Positions 33,873 through 42,060 of a DNA stretch of 44,012 bases are shown here, one piece after another (positions within the stretch are counted from its first letter, which is position 1; every line of letters starts with the position of its first letter). The stretch covers positions 1-44,012 of the forward strand of contig JBLMWU010000257.1 in assembly GCA_050257395.1 (NCBI GenBank). Reading direction: 5' to 3'. Made by a program: the position numbers and the translations under genes. This DNA is from JAIRTY01 sp050257395 (GTDB lineage Bacteria; Actinomycetota; Actinomycetes; Streptosporangiales; Streptosporangiaceae). A model generated the notes under the pieces. The model worked only from the letters and a program-made list of their open reading frames with translations. It had not been told where the DNA came from and made no database searches.

Positions 33873-35059
33873 CGATCCATCCCTGCCTTTTTCCGAGGTG
33901 AACGAGGGCCGGCCGCATGAGCCGGCGCCGCTGATCCATTGCTGTCGGCCGCCTGCTCCGCCGGGGCGGGCGGCTGCGTACCGGGGCGGGCGGCCTGCTG
34001 GCGCCCCAGTTCGGCTCTGACTTCCGCGGCGCCGGCCACCATGGCGCGCAGCTTGGCCCGGGCGACGTCCGCGGGCAGGTGCCGCAGCCCGCAGTCCGGG
34101 TTGATCACCAGCCGCTCGGCCGGCACGAAGTCCAGCGCGCGGCGGATCCGGGAGGCGACCTGCGCGGCGGTCTCCACCTCGGGCGACTTCACATCGATGA
34201 CCCCGAACCCTACCGCCCGGTCCCATTCGTACTGCCGGAACAGCCGCAGGTCATCGAGGCCCTTGCGGGCGAACTCCAGCACCAGCTGGTCGATCCGGGC
34301 GGACAGGACCGCGGGGAAGAGGAAGTCGTAGTGCCCTTCCCACAGCGGCCGGGCGTACCGGTTGCCGTAGCACACGTGCAGCGCCCAGCTCGCGTCCACG
34401 CCTTCGGTGACGATGTTGACCGCCTCGATCGCGAGCCCGGCCTGCTCGTGGTAGCCGGCCAGGAACGGCTCGTCGATCTGCAGCAGGTCCGCGCCTGCCG
34501 CCGCCAGCTCCCGCGCCTGCGCGTTCAGCCAGCGCGCCAGCGCGCGTACCAGGTCGGCCGGATCGCCGTAGGCGGTGCTGTGGATCCGGCGGGACAGCGA
34601 GAACGGCCCGGTGAAGGAGAACTTGACCGGCCGCCTGGTGTGCTCGCGGGTGAACGAGAAGTCGGCGGCCAGGCTCCGGTCCGCGCCCTCGGGCTCGGGC
34701 AGCGGCCTGGTCACCTCGGCCTCGTAGTAGTCGTAGTAGTCGGTCTTGGCCCGGTGCGGGATGTCCACCCCCGGGATGCGTGCCAGCAGGTAGTCGATGT
34801 CGTTGTCGCGGCGCAGCTCGCCGTCGGACACGATGTCGATGCCGGTGAGCTCCTGGTCCTTGAGCGCCGCCTTGATGGCCACGTCGTGGATCTCGTTCAG
34901 GTGCTGGGCGCTGATCCGGCGCTGGTAGTAGTCGGTCTTGAGCCGCTCCAGCCACTCCGGCACCGGGTAGGAGCCGACCACGGTGGTGGGCAGCAGCGGC
35001 AGGGCCGCCGGGCGGCGGCGGGCGGCCCGGGTCCCGGGCGCTGCGTTCTTCGCTGTCAT
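33869..35059 (-). CDS. Short cobalamin-independent methionine synthase (MetE catalytic half only)
   Basis: 396 residues, about half of classical MetE (~750). It matches only the C-terminal catalytic barrel: LLPTTVVGSYPVPEWL (22-37), QIDEPFL (194-200) and the zinc site His228-x-Cys230, Glu262 and Cys323 (NPDCGLRHLP). The N-terminal barrel that helps bind methyl-THF-polyglutamate is absent. Stand-alone core MetE proteins (the Mes families) make methionine from homocysteine with methyl donors other than free folate or with partner proteins. The operon supports methionine synthesis: MetF/MetV-like upstream, metK overlapping downstream, and a methyltransferase-fold protein five bases upstream. A different thiol substrate remains possible. 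The C-terminal 50 residues are Ala/Pro-rich. Confidence 0.85.
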   Translation of the reverse strand: MTAKNAAPGTRAARRRPAALPLLPTTVVGSYPVPEWLERLKTDYYQRRISAQHLNEIHDVAIKAALKDQELTGIDIVSDGELRRDNDIDYLLARIPGVDIPHRAKTDYYDYYEAEVTRPLPEPEGADRSLAADFSFTREHTRRPVKFSFTGPFSLSRRIHSTAYGDPADLVRALARWLNAQARELAAAGADLLQIDEPFLAGYHEQAGLAIEAVNIVTEGVDASWALHVCYGNRYARPLWEGHYDFLFPAVLSARIDQLVLEFARKGLDDLRLFRQYEWDRAVGFGVIDVKSPEVETAAQVASRIRRALDFVPAERLVINPDCGLRHLPADVARAKLRAMVAGAAEVRAELGRQQAARPGTQPPAPAEQAADSNGSAAPAHAAGPRSPRKKAGMDR

Positions 35060-35064
35060 GCCGG

Positions 35065-36558
35065 TCAGTCCCGTACCTGTGCCATGAGGGTCTTGACGCT
35101 CGCGTTCGGCCGCCCGGGCATCGGCGCGATCTGCACCTGGAAGCCCCGGCGGTTGCCGGTCAGCGCCAGCAGCGGGCCGTTCACCCAGTTGACCACCGAG
35201 CCGTCGTATTTGCCCGGGCCGTGGAACCCGGCCTGGTATTGCCCGGGCGCGGTCACGAACAGGTCGTGGCACTGCAGCCGGCCGAACGGGTGCAGCAGCG
35301 GCAGGGTGTCCGCGAAGCTGGCGAGGGCGCCGTTGCTGACGTGCATCCGGATGTCGCCGCTGCCTTCCAGGAGTGGCCGCAGGATCTCCCCGGTGAGCGA
35401 CGCCGAGGGCTGGTAGGCGTCCAGCCCGGCCAGCGGCACGTACCGCTCCTGCAGGCGCAGTGCAGACCAGACATCCTGCCAGAAGGTCACCGCGTGGCCG
35501 GCATCGGGGAAGTGATCCGGGGCCGCTTCGGCCAGCAGGTCCGGCCCGAGCCGCAGCAGCCGCTCGATGAGCGCGGGCAGCTTTCCGCCCGCCCGGTACC
35601 GCCGGGCGATCTGGGCGGCGTCGTCGTCGCGCAGGTAGGCGCGCGCCTCCACCAGGTAGGGCCGCCCCCGGATGCTCGCCACCTCGTCGGTCGGCAGGTT
35701 GTCGTACACGTTGGAGATGTAGACGCAGAAGGCCCTGCCCCGCAGGAAGCCGAGGGTCACCTGCGGGCTGGTGGCGTCCAGCACCAGCGAGTTGACGTGG
35801 TCGCCGTGGTGGGCGACCGCCTGCCGCGCCCGCTCCAGCACGTGCGGCGAGTAGTCACCCATCAGGTAGTGCAGCCGCCGGTAGTAGTCGCGGCCGTGCT
35901 CGCGGTCCATCTCCGCGAACGTGTCCAGCCAGGTCCGGGCCTGGTTGCCGTTGCCGACGCCAAGCTCCACGATGTACAGCGACTCCGGCAGGGCGCGCCG
36001 CTCGTCGAGCTGGTCCCAGACCTGCAGCAGGTCGCCGATCAGCTCCCGGGCCGCCGCCACGTCCCGGGCCTGGGTCTGCCCGCCCGGCAGCGCCTGCTCG
36101 TACTCCCGCCCGGTGGCCTGCTCCCAGCTCGCCAGCGCCTGCCAGTACAGGGCGTTGAACCGCCAGATGCAGCTGTCGCGGGCCGGGCCCCACGGCTCCA
36201 GCAGCGTGCGGCCGGGACCGGCGCCGTCCGCGTGCTCGGCGAGCGCCTGCTTGACGCTGGTGGGCAGGTCCACGTCCCCGGCCCGGCGCAGGTCGAGCGC
36301 GAGTTCCAGGGCGGACGGCGGCGGGGCCGGGCGGCCGTCGGCGGCCCCGGGGTCCGGTGGCCGCTCCGTCAGCACGGGCCGGCACTCCACCGGCTCGGCG
36401 AAGTTGTGCCGGTACTGGATCCAGTCGCAGGTCACCCGCAGCCCGGCCAGGTCCACGTCGGTGGAGCTGACCGCGTCGAGCACCGGGCCGAGCGCGCCGG
36501 CGACGTTGACCGGGCTGGCGCCGCGCAGCTTCGCGACCGGGCGGACATCAATGCGCAC
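35065..36558 (-). CDS. Uncharacterised class I methyltransferase-fold protein of the methyl-cycle operon
   Basis: 497 residues. A SAM-binding Rossmann core starts near 195 with LYIVELGVGNGNQARTWL (motif I); LMGDYSPHVLERARQAV is a plausible motif II and YISNVYDNLPTDEV follows. This order recalls the MidA/NDUFAF7-like family (PF02636), but similarity is limited. The first ~110 and last ~110 residues match nothing I know; the end contains YDGSVVNWVNGPLLALTGNRRG. It begins at a GTG overlapping the metF stop by 11 bp and ends 5 bp before the short methionine synthase, so co-production is certain. It may be the methyl-transfer partner of that synthase, or a methylase of another target. Confidence 0.72.
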   Translation of the reverse strand: MRIDVRPVAKLRGASPVNVAGALGPVLDAVSSTDVDLAGLRVTCDWIQYRHNFAEPVECRPVLTERPPDPGAADGRPAPPPSALELALDLRRAGDVDLPTSVKQALAEHADGAGPGRTLLEPWGPARDSCIWRFNALYWQALASWEQATGREYEQALPGGQTQARDVAAARELIGDLLQVWDQLDERRALPESLYIVELGVGNGNQARTWLDTFAEMDREHGRDYYRRLHYLMGDYSPHVLERARQAVAHHGDHVNSLVLDATSPQVTLGFLRGRAFCVYISNVYDNLPTDEVASIRGRPYLVEARAYLRDDDAAQIARRYRAGGKLPALIERLLRLGPDLLAEAAPDHFPDAGHAVTFWQDVWSALRLQERYVPLAGLDAYQPSASLTGEILRPLLEGSGDIRMHVSNGALASFADTLPLLHPFGRLQCHDLFVTAPGQYQAGFHGPGKYDGSVVNWVNGPLLALTGNRRGFQVQIAPMPGRPNASVKTLMAQVRD

Positions 36559-37552
36559 GGCGGCTCACCTCTCCCCCGGCGGCCGCGGCCCTGCCGCCGT
36601 TCGGCCCCGGTACGGCCGGCCCGGGCTGCGGCCGCTGAGCCAGCCCGGCCCGCTCGAGGATCTCCGGGATGCCCCGCTCGAAGCCTGGCGCCATCACGTG
36701 CACGCCGCTGACCCCGGGCAGGGGCAGGAGCTGCTGGATGATCTCCGCGCACAGCGCCATGCCCTCGTCGGCGACCCGGTCGGCGGGCACCCCGCGCAGC
36801 CTGCGCCCGACCTCGTCGGGGATGTTCAGGCCCGGCACGTTCGTGCTCATGTGCTCCAGCGCCCGCAGCGAGCGGATCGGGCCGACCCCGGCCAGGATCC
36901 GGCAGCGCTGGTCCAGGCCGAGGTCCCGGACCTCGGCGAGCCAGCGGGCGAACCCGGCCACGTCGTAAACGAACTGGGTCTGCGCGAACTCGGCGCCCGC
37001 CGTGACCTTCTTGCCGAGCCGGGAGGCACGGAACGCCTCCGGCGGGGCAAACGGGTTCTCCACCGCGCCGATCAGCCACGACGGCGGCGGCTCCAGCTTC
37101 CGGCCGGACAGCAGCTTGCCTTCGTCGCGCATGGTCCTGGCGGTCCACAGCAGCTGCACGCTGTCGAGGTCGAACACCGGCTTGGCGTCGGGGTGGTCGC
37201 CGAACTTGGGGTGGTCGCCGGTCATCAGCAGCACGTTGGGGATGCCGAGGGCGCTGGCGGACAGCAGCTCGGACTGCAGCCCGATCCGGTTGCGGTCCCG
37301 GCAGGTGAGCTGCATGACCGGCTCGACCCCGGCGGCGAGCGCCAGCGCGCTGCCGGCCAGGCTCGACAGCCGCGCGACCGCGCCCTGGTTGTCGGTGATG
37401 TTGACGGCGTCCACCCAGCCGCGCAGCGGCTCGACCTTGCGCCGGATGGAGTTGGGGTCGGCGCCGCGGGGCGGGCCGACCTCCGCGGTGATCGCGACCT
37501 CGCCGGAGTCCAGCCGCGCCCGCAGCACGCCGCCGTGCCCGCTGGCGCTCAT
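36548..37552 (-). CDS. metF: Methylenetetrahydrofolate reductase
   Basis: 334 residues of the MetF barrel family, reducing 5,10-methylene-THF to 5-methyl-THF on FAD. Glu24 in ITAEVGPPRG corresponds to the catalytic glutamate of E. coli MetF (Glu28); LTCRDRNRIGLQSELL (82-97) and LLMTGDHP (108-115) are flavin- and folate-site motifs. The C-terminal ~30 residues are Gly/Pro-rich. The ATG at 37552 overlaps the stop of the MetV-like gene by four bases. In anaerobes MetF pairs with MetV, and the same pairing is implied here. Confidence 0.88.
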   Translation of the reverse strand: MSASGHGGVLRARLDSGEVAITAEVGPPRGADPNSIRRKVEPLRGWVDAVNITDNQGAVARLSSLAGSALALAAGVEPVMQLTCRDRNRIGLQSELLSASALGIPNVLLMTGDHPKFGDHPDAKPVFDLDSVQLLWTARTMRDEGKLLSGRKLEPPPSWLIGAVENPFAPPEAFRASRLGKKVTAGAEFAQTQFVYDVAGFARWLAEVRDLGLDQRCRILAGVGPIRSLRALEHMSTNVPGLNIPDEVGRRLRGVPADRVADEGMALCAEIIQQLLPLPGVSGVHVMAPGFERGIPEILERAGLAQRPQPGPAVPGPNGGRAAAAGGEVSRRAH

Positions 37553-38106
37553 CGCTGGCCTGCCATGATCGGGGCCGGGGCGGACCGGGTGACCACGGGC
37601 AGCAGCATCAGCTCGTCCGGCTCTGTCCACAGGTCGTCGTCGCGGCCGCTCCAGTAGTTGACCCACGAGCTGCGGCCCCACTGGCGCTGGTCGATCGGCC
37701 GCTGCAGCCGCCGCAGGTCAGCCACCCGGCCCTGCTGGTCCGCGCGCTCCCAGGCGATCAGCCACACGCACCGCTGGCCGGGGAACACCTCGCAGGAGCC
37801 GTCCCGCCCGACCCCGCCGCAAGGCCCGTTCCGCAGCTGCTTCGGGCACGTCATCGGACAGGCGTACCCGGTGACCGGGAGCGCACACTGCCCGCACATC
37901 CGGCAGCCGAACAATTCCGTCTTCACCGCCTTCTCGGTGGCGGTGAAGAGGCGGTAGCCCGGGCCGGTCGCCTCGATCCACCGGGCCAGCCGGCGGTAGG
38001 CGGAGTTGGGGGCCAGCAGGCGCTGGACCCGGTACGCCAGCCATGCGCCGAGCCGTGGCCTGGCCGGCCGCGGCCACGCGGAAGGCGGCGTCGCGCCCGT
38101 TCGCAT
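37549..38106 (-). CDS. MetV-like cysteine-rich partner of methylenetetrahydrofolate reductase
   Basis: 185 residues resembling the MTHFR C-terminal/MetV domain (PF12225). Eight cysteines cluster at 68, 71, 74, 83, 87, 96, 105 and 113, in the family pattern CRMCGQC, CPMTCPK, NGPCGG. In acetogens MetV binds metal or iron-sulfur centres and forms a complex with MetF. Here it precedes metF with an ATGA overlap, so a MetFV complex is expected. The ATG at 38106 is chosen over the adjacent TTG because GGAGG lies eight bases upstream. It is an unusual gene for an organism with an otherwise aerobic gene set. Confidence 0.8.
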   Translation of the reverse strand: MRTGATPPSAWPRPARPRLGAWLAYRVQRLLAPNSAYRRLARWIEATGPGYRLFTATEKAVKTELFGCRMCGQCALPVTGYACPMTCPKQLRNGPCGGVGRDGSCEVFPGQRCVWLIAWERADQQGRVADLRRLQRPIDQRQWGRSSWVNYWSGRDDDLWTEPDELMLLPVVTRSAPAPIMAGQR

Positions 38107-38128
38107 CAAGGCTCCTCCCTGCTGGCGA

Positions 38129-39070
38129 TCAGGCGAAGACGATGGTCTTGTTCTGGTGGACGATCACCCGGTCCTCCAGATGCCAGCCGACCGCCCGGGC
38201 GAGCACGGCCCGTTCGACATGGCGGCCGAGGCTGCGCAGGTCCGCCACGGAGGCCCGGTGGTCGACCCGGACGATGTCCTGCTCGATGATCGGGCCGGCG
38301 TCCAGTTCCGCGGTCACGTAATGCGCGGTGGCGCCGATCAGCTTCACCCCGCGGTCCGCGGCCTGCTGGTAAGGACCGGCGCCGGCGAACGCCGGCAGGA
38401 AGCTGTGGTGAATGTTGATGACCGGCCCGCTGAAGGCGGCCAGGAAACGCGGCGAGAGTATCTGCATGTAACGCGCGAGCACGACCAGGTCGGCTTCTGC
38501 GGTCAGCAGGCCCAGCTGTGCGGCTTCAGCCTGGTGCTTGGTGTCCCGGGCGACCGGGATGTGATGGAAAGGGATGCGCCAGAAAGCCGCGGCCTCGCCA
38601 GCGTCCGGATGGTTCGAGATGACCATCCGGATGTCGGCCCGCAGCTCGCCCTGGTGCGCCCGCGACAGGATTTCCTGCAGCGCGTGATCGGCCTTGGAGA
38701 CCATGATCGCCACGCGCTTGAGCTCGCTCGCCCGGGTCATCCGCCAGCGCATCGAGAACCGGTCGGCGAGCGCGGCGAAGCTCTCGTTCAGCGCGCCGAA
38801 ATGGCCGTCGAGGCCGTCGAGGTGGAACTCGAGACGCAGGAAAAAGGTGCCGCCGAACGGGTCGGTGGAGTACTGCTGTGACTCGGTGATGTTCGCGCCG
38901 CTGGCGACCAGGAAATTCGACACGGCGGCGACGATGCCGGGCCGGTCCGGGCAGGTGATCAGGAGCCGCCCGATATCGGTGTACCGGTCGTCCTGACGGC
39001 GCTGGCCAGGCCGGGCAGCCGGATCCCGGGCCAGCTCCATGAGCTTGGTTTCCACGCCACCTCCGGGCAT
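38129..39070 (-). CDS. purU: Formyltetrahydrofolate deformylase
   Basis: 313 residues: an ACT domain (about 35-115; LLITCPDRPGIVAAVSNFL) and a formyltransferase-type hydrolase domain (about 120-310) with catalytic Asn, His and Asp in VISNHPD, INIHHSFLPAF and ELDAGPIIEQD. It hydrolyses 10-formyl-THF to formate and THF, balancing the folate pools; in E. coli the ACT domain senses methionine and glycine, which would tie the operon to methionine level. It is the first gene of the seven-gene unit, 22 bp before the metV-like gene. ATG 39070 taken; a GTG at 39055 right behind GGAGGT, or the ATG at 39040, may be the true start since family members are ~285 residues. Confidence 0.93.
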   Translation of the reverse strand: MPGGGVETKLMELARDPAARPGQRRQDDRYTDIGRLLITCPDRPGIVAAVSNFLVASGANITESQQYSTDPFGGTFFLRLEFHLDGLDGHFGALNESFAALADRFSMRWRMTRASELKRVAIMVSKADHALQEILSRAHQGELRADIRMVISNHPDAGEAAAFWRIPFHHIPVARDTKHQAEAAQLGLLTAEADLVVLARYMQILSPRFLAAFSGPVINIHHSFLPAFAGAGPYQQAADRGVKLIGATAHYVTAELDAGPIIEQDIVRVDHRASVADLRSLGRHVERAVLARAVGWHLEDRVIVHQNKTIVFA

Positions 39071-39177
39071 AGCCTGCTGGCACGCCGGCAGGTACGGATG
39101 TCACCGGCTATGGCTACGATTGTGTAACGCACCCCCGCGAAAGGCACCGGGCACCAGCACAATCTTGCTCGCGACGT

Positions 39178-39197
39178 CTTTGTGCGGCTTCACAAAG
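39178..39197. promoter_or_regulatory. Inverted repeat between the mft operon and purU
   Basis: CTTTGTG-CGGCTT-CACAAAG is a perfect 7-bp inverted repeat in a 180-bp gap. It lies 54 bases after the end of the mftC-mftE-SDR operon and 108 bases before the purU start, on the same strand. It may be a weak terminator for the first operon or an operator for the second. The spacing does not fit a Crp site. Confidence 0.45.
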
Positions 39198-39250
39198 CGG
39201 ACTGCCAGCAGGCCCGCCGGGCCCGGTCCGGCCGCCGGTGTCCCGCCAGG

Positions 39251-40045
39251 TCAGAGGGCCAGCCCGCCGTCCACCGGCACGGTGGCCCCGGTCATGGCGC
39301 TGGCCCCGTCCCCGGCCAGGAACGCCAGCACCGCCGCCACCTCCGCGGGCTCCAGCAGCCGTTCCAGCGGCTGCTGGTCGGCGAATGACGCGGCGCCGGG
39401 CAGCCGGTACAGGCGCGCGCTCTCGTCCAGGATCGGGGTGGCGGTGGAGCCGGGGCTGACCGCGTTCGCGGTGATCCCGGTGCCCCGCAGCTCGGCGGCG
39501 AGCGCCCGGACGAAGCCGGATACCCCCGCCTTGGCGGCGCAGTAGGCCGCCAGCATCGGCAGCCCCCGGGTGGCGGCCGCGGACGCCACCGCGAGGAACC
39601 GGCCGTGGCGCGGCTGCGGGCGCCGCAGCAGGGCGGGCACCGCGGCGCGGGCCAGGTTCAGCACGCCGTTCAGGTTGACCTCCAGCACGGCCTGTTCCTG
39701 GGTGGCCGGGACCTCCCAGGCGGGCACGCCGCCTGCGATCACCCCGGCGACCGCGATGGCCGCGTCCAGGCCGCCCCACCGGCGTTCCGCCTCGGCCACC
39801 GCCGCGGCCAGCGCCGCCGGGTCCCGCACGTCGGCCTCGGCGGCGGCCACCTGCTCCCCCGCCCCGGCGGCGACCTGGTCCAGCTCGGCGCGGGTGCCCA
39901 GTGCATAGGGCAGGGCGGGATGGTCGGCGCAGCCGTCCACCGCGAGCACCCGCCAGCCGCCGGCGGCCAGCGCCGCCACGGTGGCGGCGCCGATCCCCCG
40001 CGCCGCGCCCGTCACCACGGCCACCCGCGGCTCAGTCCCCGTCAT
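39251..40045 (-). CDS. Mycofactocin-coupled SDR-family oxidoreductase
   Basis: 264 residues of the short-chain dehydrogenase subfamily found with mycofactocin genes (TIGR04504-like). Cofactor motif GAARGIG (13-19), NNAG-equivalent AVAGVIAGG, and catalytic Ser155, Tyr168 and Lys172 (YCAAK) are present. The segments LAVDGCADHPALPYALGTRAEL and VSPGSTATPILDESARLY are characteristic. Such enzymes keep NAD tightly bound and hand electrons to mycofactocin. Its ATG overlaps the mftE stop by four bases. The alcohol substrate is unknown. Confidence 0.9.
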   Translation of the reverse strand: MTGTEPRVAVVTGAARGIGAATVAALAAGGWRVLAVDGCADHPALPYALGTRAELDQVAAGAGEQVAAAEADVRDPAALAAAVAEAERRWGGLDAAIAVAGVIAGGVPAWEVPATQEQAVLEVNLNGVLNLARAAVPALLRRPQPRHGRFLAVASAAATRGLPMLAAYCAAKAGVSGFVRALAAELRGTGITANAVSPGSTATPILDESARLYRLPGAASFADQQPLERLLEPAEVAAVLAFLAGDGASAMTGATVPVDGGLAL

Positions 40046-40734
40046 GTCCCCGCCTCCGCGTCCCAGGCTGTCACCATGGCCAGCAGGCCGGCCAGCATCC
40101 GGTCCACCAGGGCGGCGCCCTCGGCGGCCGAGGCGCCGGCCGGGTCGCCGAGCACCCCGTTGGGGCTGACGGCCCGCACCCCGGAGCGCCGCAGCGCCGG
40201 CATCAGCTCGGCGAGCGGCGCGGCGTTGCCGGCCTCGGCCAGGCCCGGGCGGACCCGGCCCGGCGCCAGCGCCAGCTCGATCGAGGTCTCGGCGCGGCCG
40301 GCGTGCGCGTCCCCCTCCCAGGCTGGCCGCCACACCCGCACGTCCCGCGACTCCGCCCGCAGCCGCCGCTCGGCCCGGGCCACCGCCTCGGCGTTGCCGC
40401 CGTGCGTGGACACCAGCAGCACCCGGCCGAACGTCACCGTGGCCGACCGGCCCAGCTCCACCAGCAGCAGCTCCAGCGCCTGCGTGCCGATCGACAGGGT
40501 CCCGGCGAAGTCCTGGTGCTCGCCGCTGGCGCCGTAGGCCACCGGCGGGCCGGCCAGCACCCCCGGGTGGGCGGCTGCCAGCCGGGCGCACAGCGCCACC
40601 GCCAGGTCGGTGTCGGTGGACAGCGGCAGGTGCGGGCCGTGCTGCTCGGTCGAGCCCACCGGGACCGCCAGCAGCGCCCCGGCCGCGGCCCGCCCGGCCA
40701 CGTCCGGGGAGGTGAGCGCGGCCAGGTCGGTCAC
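40042..40734 (-). CDS. mftE: Mycofactocin biosynthesis peptidyl-dipeptidase MftE
   Basis: 230 residues of the creatininase metal-hydrolase family. Metal-site motifs GSTEQHGPHLPLSTDTD (Glu30, His32, Asp41), STHGGNAEAV (His111) and DAHAGRAETSIE are intact. MftE cleaves the modified MftA peptide to release the Val-Tyr-derived core AHDP. The GTG start at 40734 overlaps the mftC stop by four bases (GTGA), and the end overlaps the SDR gene likewise. Confidence 0.93.
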   Translation of the reverse strand: MTDLAALTSPDVAGRAAAGALLAVPVGSTEQHGPHLPLSTDTDLAVALCARLAAAHPGVLAGPPVAYGASGEHQDFAGTLSIGTQALELLLVELGRSATVTFGRVLLVSTHGGNAEAVARAERRLRAESRDVRVWRPAWEGDAHAGRAETSIELALAPGRVRPGLAEAGNAAPLAELMPALRRSGVRAVSPNGVLGDPAGASAAEGAALVDRMLAGLLAMVTAWDAEAGT

Positions 40735-41963
40735 GCGCCGGCCAGCGGCGGCGCCGCGGGGCTGCCCGGCCCGGCGCCCGGCCAGTCCGCCCCGGCCAGC
40801 GGGTGCTCGTCGCAGGCCCGGTCCGGCGGCCGGCGGCTGATGGTGACCGGGATCCGCCGGCGGTGGGAGTGGTCGGCCGACGGGGCCGGGGCGGCCGCCG
40901 GGTCGGCGGCCGCGAGCGCGGGCTCGCCGTGGCCCTTCACGCACTCGGGGTCGGGGCCGTCCAGCGGCAGGCCGGTGAAGAACTTGGCGGCCATGCACCC
41001 GCCCCGGCAGGCGTCGTAGGCGCCGCAGGAGGCGCACGCGCCCCCCGACTGCGGCTGTCGCAAGCTGGTGAACAGGTCCGACTCCTGCCAGACCCGGGTG
41101 AAACCGCCCGGCTGGCGCACGTTGCCGGCCAGGAAGTTCTCATGAATCGTGAACGGGCAGGCGTACACGTCGCCGACCGGGTCGATCAGGCACACCACCC
41201 GGCCCGCGCCGCACATGCCGAGCCCTGGCAGGGCCTCGCCGTAGGCGGCCAGGTGGAAGAAGGAGTCGCCGGTGAGCACCTGCTCCCCCTTGGCCAGCAG
41301 CCACTGGTACAGCTCCCGCTGCTGCTCCGCGGTGGGGTGCAGCTCCCGCCACACGGCGGCGCCGCGGCCCGACGGCCGCAGCCGGGTGATCCGGAGCTGG
41401 GCGCCGTACCGGTCGGCGATGGCCTTGAAGTCGTCCAGCTGGCCCGCGTTCTGCCGGGTGATCACCACCGAGATCTTGAAATCGGCGAAGCCGGCGCCGG
41501 CCAGGTTGCGGATGGCGCGCATGGCGGTGTCATACGAGCCGGCGCCCCTGACCGGGTCGTTGACCTCGGCGGTCGCCCCGTCCAGGGAGACCTGCACGTC
41601 CACGTAGTCGGTGCCGGCCAGCCGCCGGGCCACCTCTGGGGTGATCTTCACGCCGTTGGTGGAGAACTTGACCCCTACCCCGTTGCCGACCGCGTAGTCG
41701 GTCAGCTCCCAGAAGTCGGGCCGCACGGTCGGCTCGCCGCCGCCGATGTTGACGTAGAAGACCTGCATCCGGGCCAGCTCGTCGATGACCGCGCGGCACT
41801 CGGCGGTGGACAGCTCCCGCGGGTCCCGGCGGCCCGAGCTGGACAGGCAGTGCGTGCAGGACAGGTTGCAGGCGTAGGTCAGCTCCCAGGTGAGGCAGAT
41901 GGGCGCGGCCAGGCCCCGCTCGAACCGGTCCACCAGCGGCATCGCAGCAGTTGGTGTGCTCAT
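40731..41963 (-). CDS. mftC: Mycofactocin maturase MftC (radical SAM/SPASM)
   Basis: 410 residues. Radical SAM cluster ligands Cys32, Cys36 and Cys39 (CNLSCTHC) follow the family opening PICLTWELTYA. The C-terminal SPASM region has CGAGRVVC, VYACPF, GGACASCGAYDACRGGCMAAKFFTGLP and PDPEC for the auxiliary clusters. MftC decarboxylates the terminal tyrosine of MftA and forms a Val-Tyr cross-link; it needs the RRE protein MftB, which is not encoded in this window. The ATG at 41963, behind AGGACGG, matches the family start; the frame is open to 42044. First gene of mftC-mftE-SDR. Confidence 0.95.
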   Translation of the reverse strand: MSTPTAAMPLVDRFERGLAAPICLTWELTYACNLSCTHCLSSSGRRDPRELSTAECRAVIDELARMQVFYVNIGGGEPTVRPDFWELTDYAVGNGVGVKFSTNGVKITPEVARRLAGTDYVDVQVSLDGATAEVNDPVRGAGSYDTAMRAIRNLAGAGFADFKISVVITRQNAGQLDDFKAIADRYGAQLRITRLRPSGRGAAVWRELHPTAEQQRELYQWLLAKGEQVLTGDSFFHLAAYGEALPGLGMCGAGRVVCLIDPVGDVYACPFTIHENFLAGNVRQPGGFTRVWQESDLFTSLRQPQSGGACASCGAYDACRGGCMAAKFFTGLPLDGPDPECVKGHGEPALAAADPAAAPAPSADHSHRRRIPVTISRRPPDRACDEHPLAGADWPGAGPGSPAAPPLAGA

Positions 41964-42031
41964 ATCCGTCCTGTCGCCGTCGCTGCCGGGGCGGCGGTTG
42001 CCGGCTCCCTCTTGCCCCGGAAGGTACCGGG

Positions 42032-42060
42032 ATATTAACGTCACGCTGTGCCATAATCAA
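42032..42060 (-). promoter_or_regulatory. Promoter of the mftC operon
   Basis: On the minus strand TTGATT (-35, at 42060-42055) and TAATAT (-10, at 42037-42032) are separated by exactly 17 bp, a near-consensus sigma-A/HrdB promoter. The transcript would start near 42025, about 60 bases before mftC. A plus-strand CATAAT (42052-42057) overlaps the -35 and could be the -10 for mftD, so the divergent promoters probably interfere. No clear MftR palindrome is evident to me. Confidence 0.6.

Noticed and set aside
36548..37552. Methyltransferase-system MtrH-like protein instead of MetF
   Set aside because: Catalytic Glu in AEVGPP and the TGDHP motif mark the MetF barrel.
39178..39197. Crp/FNR-type site
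   Set aside because: TGTG and CACA are six bases apart instead of eight, so the symmetry does not fit Crp.
39071..39250. SAM, cobalamin or THF riboswitch ahead of the methyl-cycle operon
   Set aside because: None of the conserved core sequences I know could be found in the purU leader; only a short inverted repeat is present.
40735..41037. N-terminal extension of MftE or a fused MftB domain
   Set aside because: The open part upstream of the GTG lies inside mftC in another frame and is Arg/Pro/Gly-rich; MftE family proteins start at the GTG.
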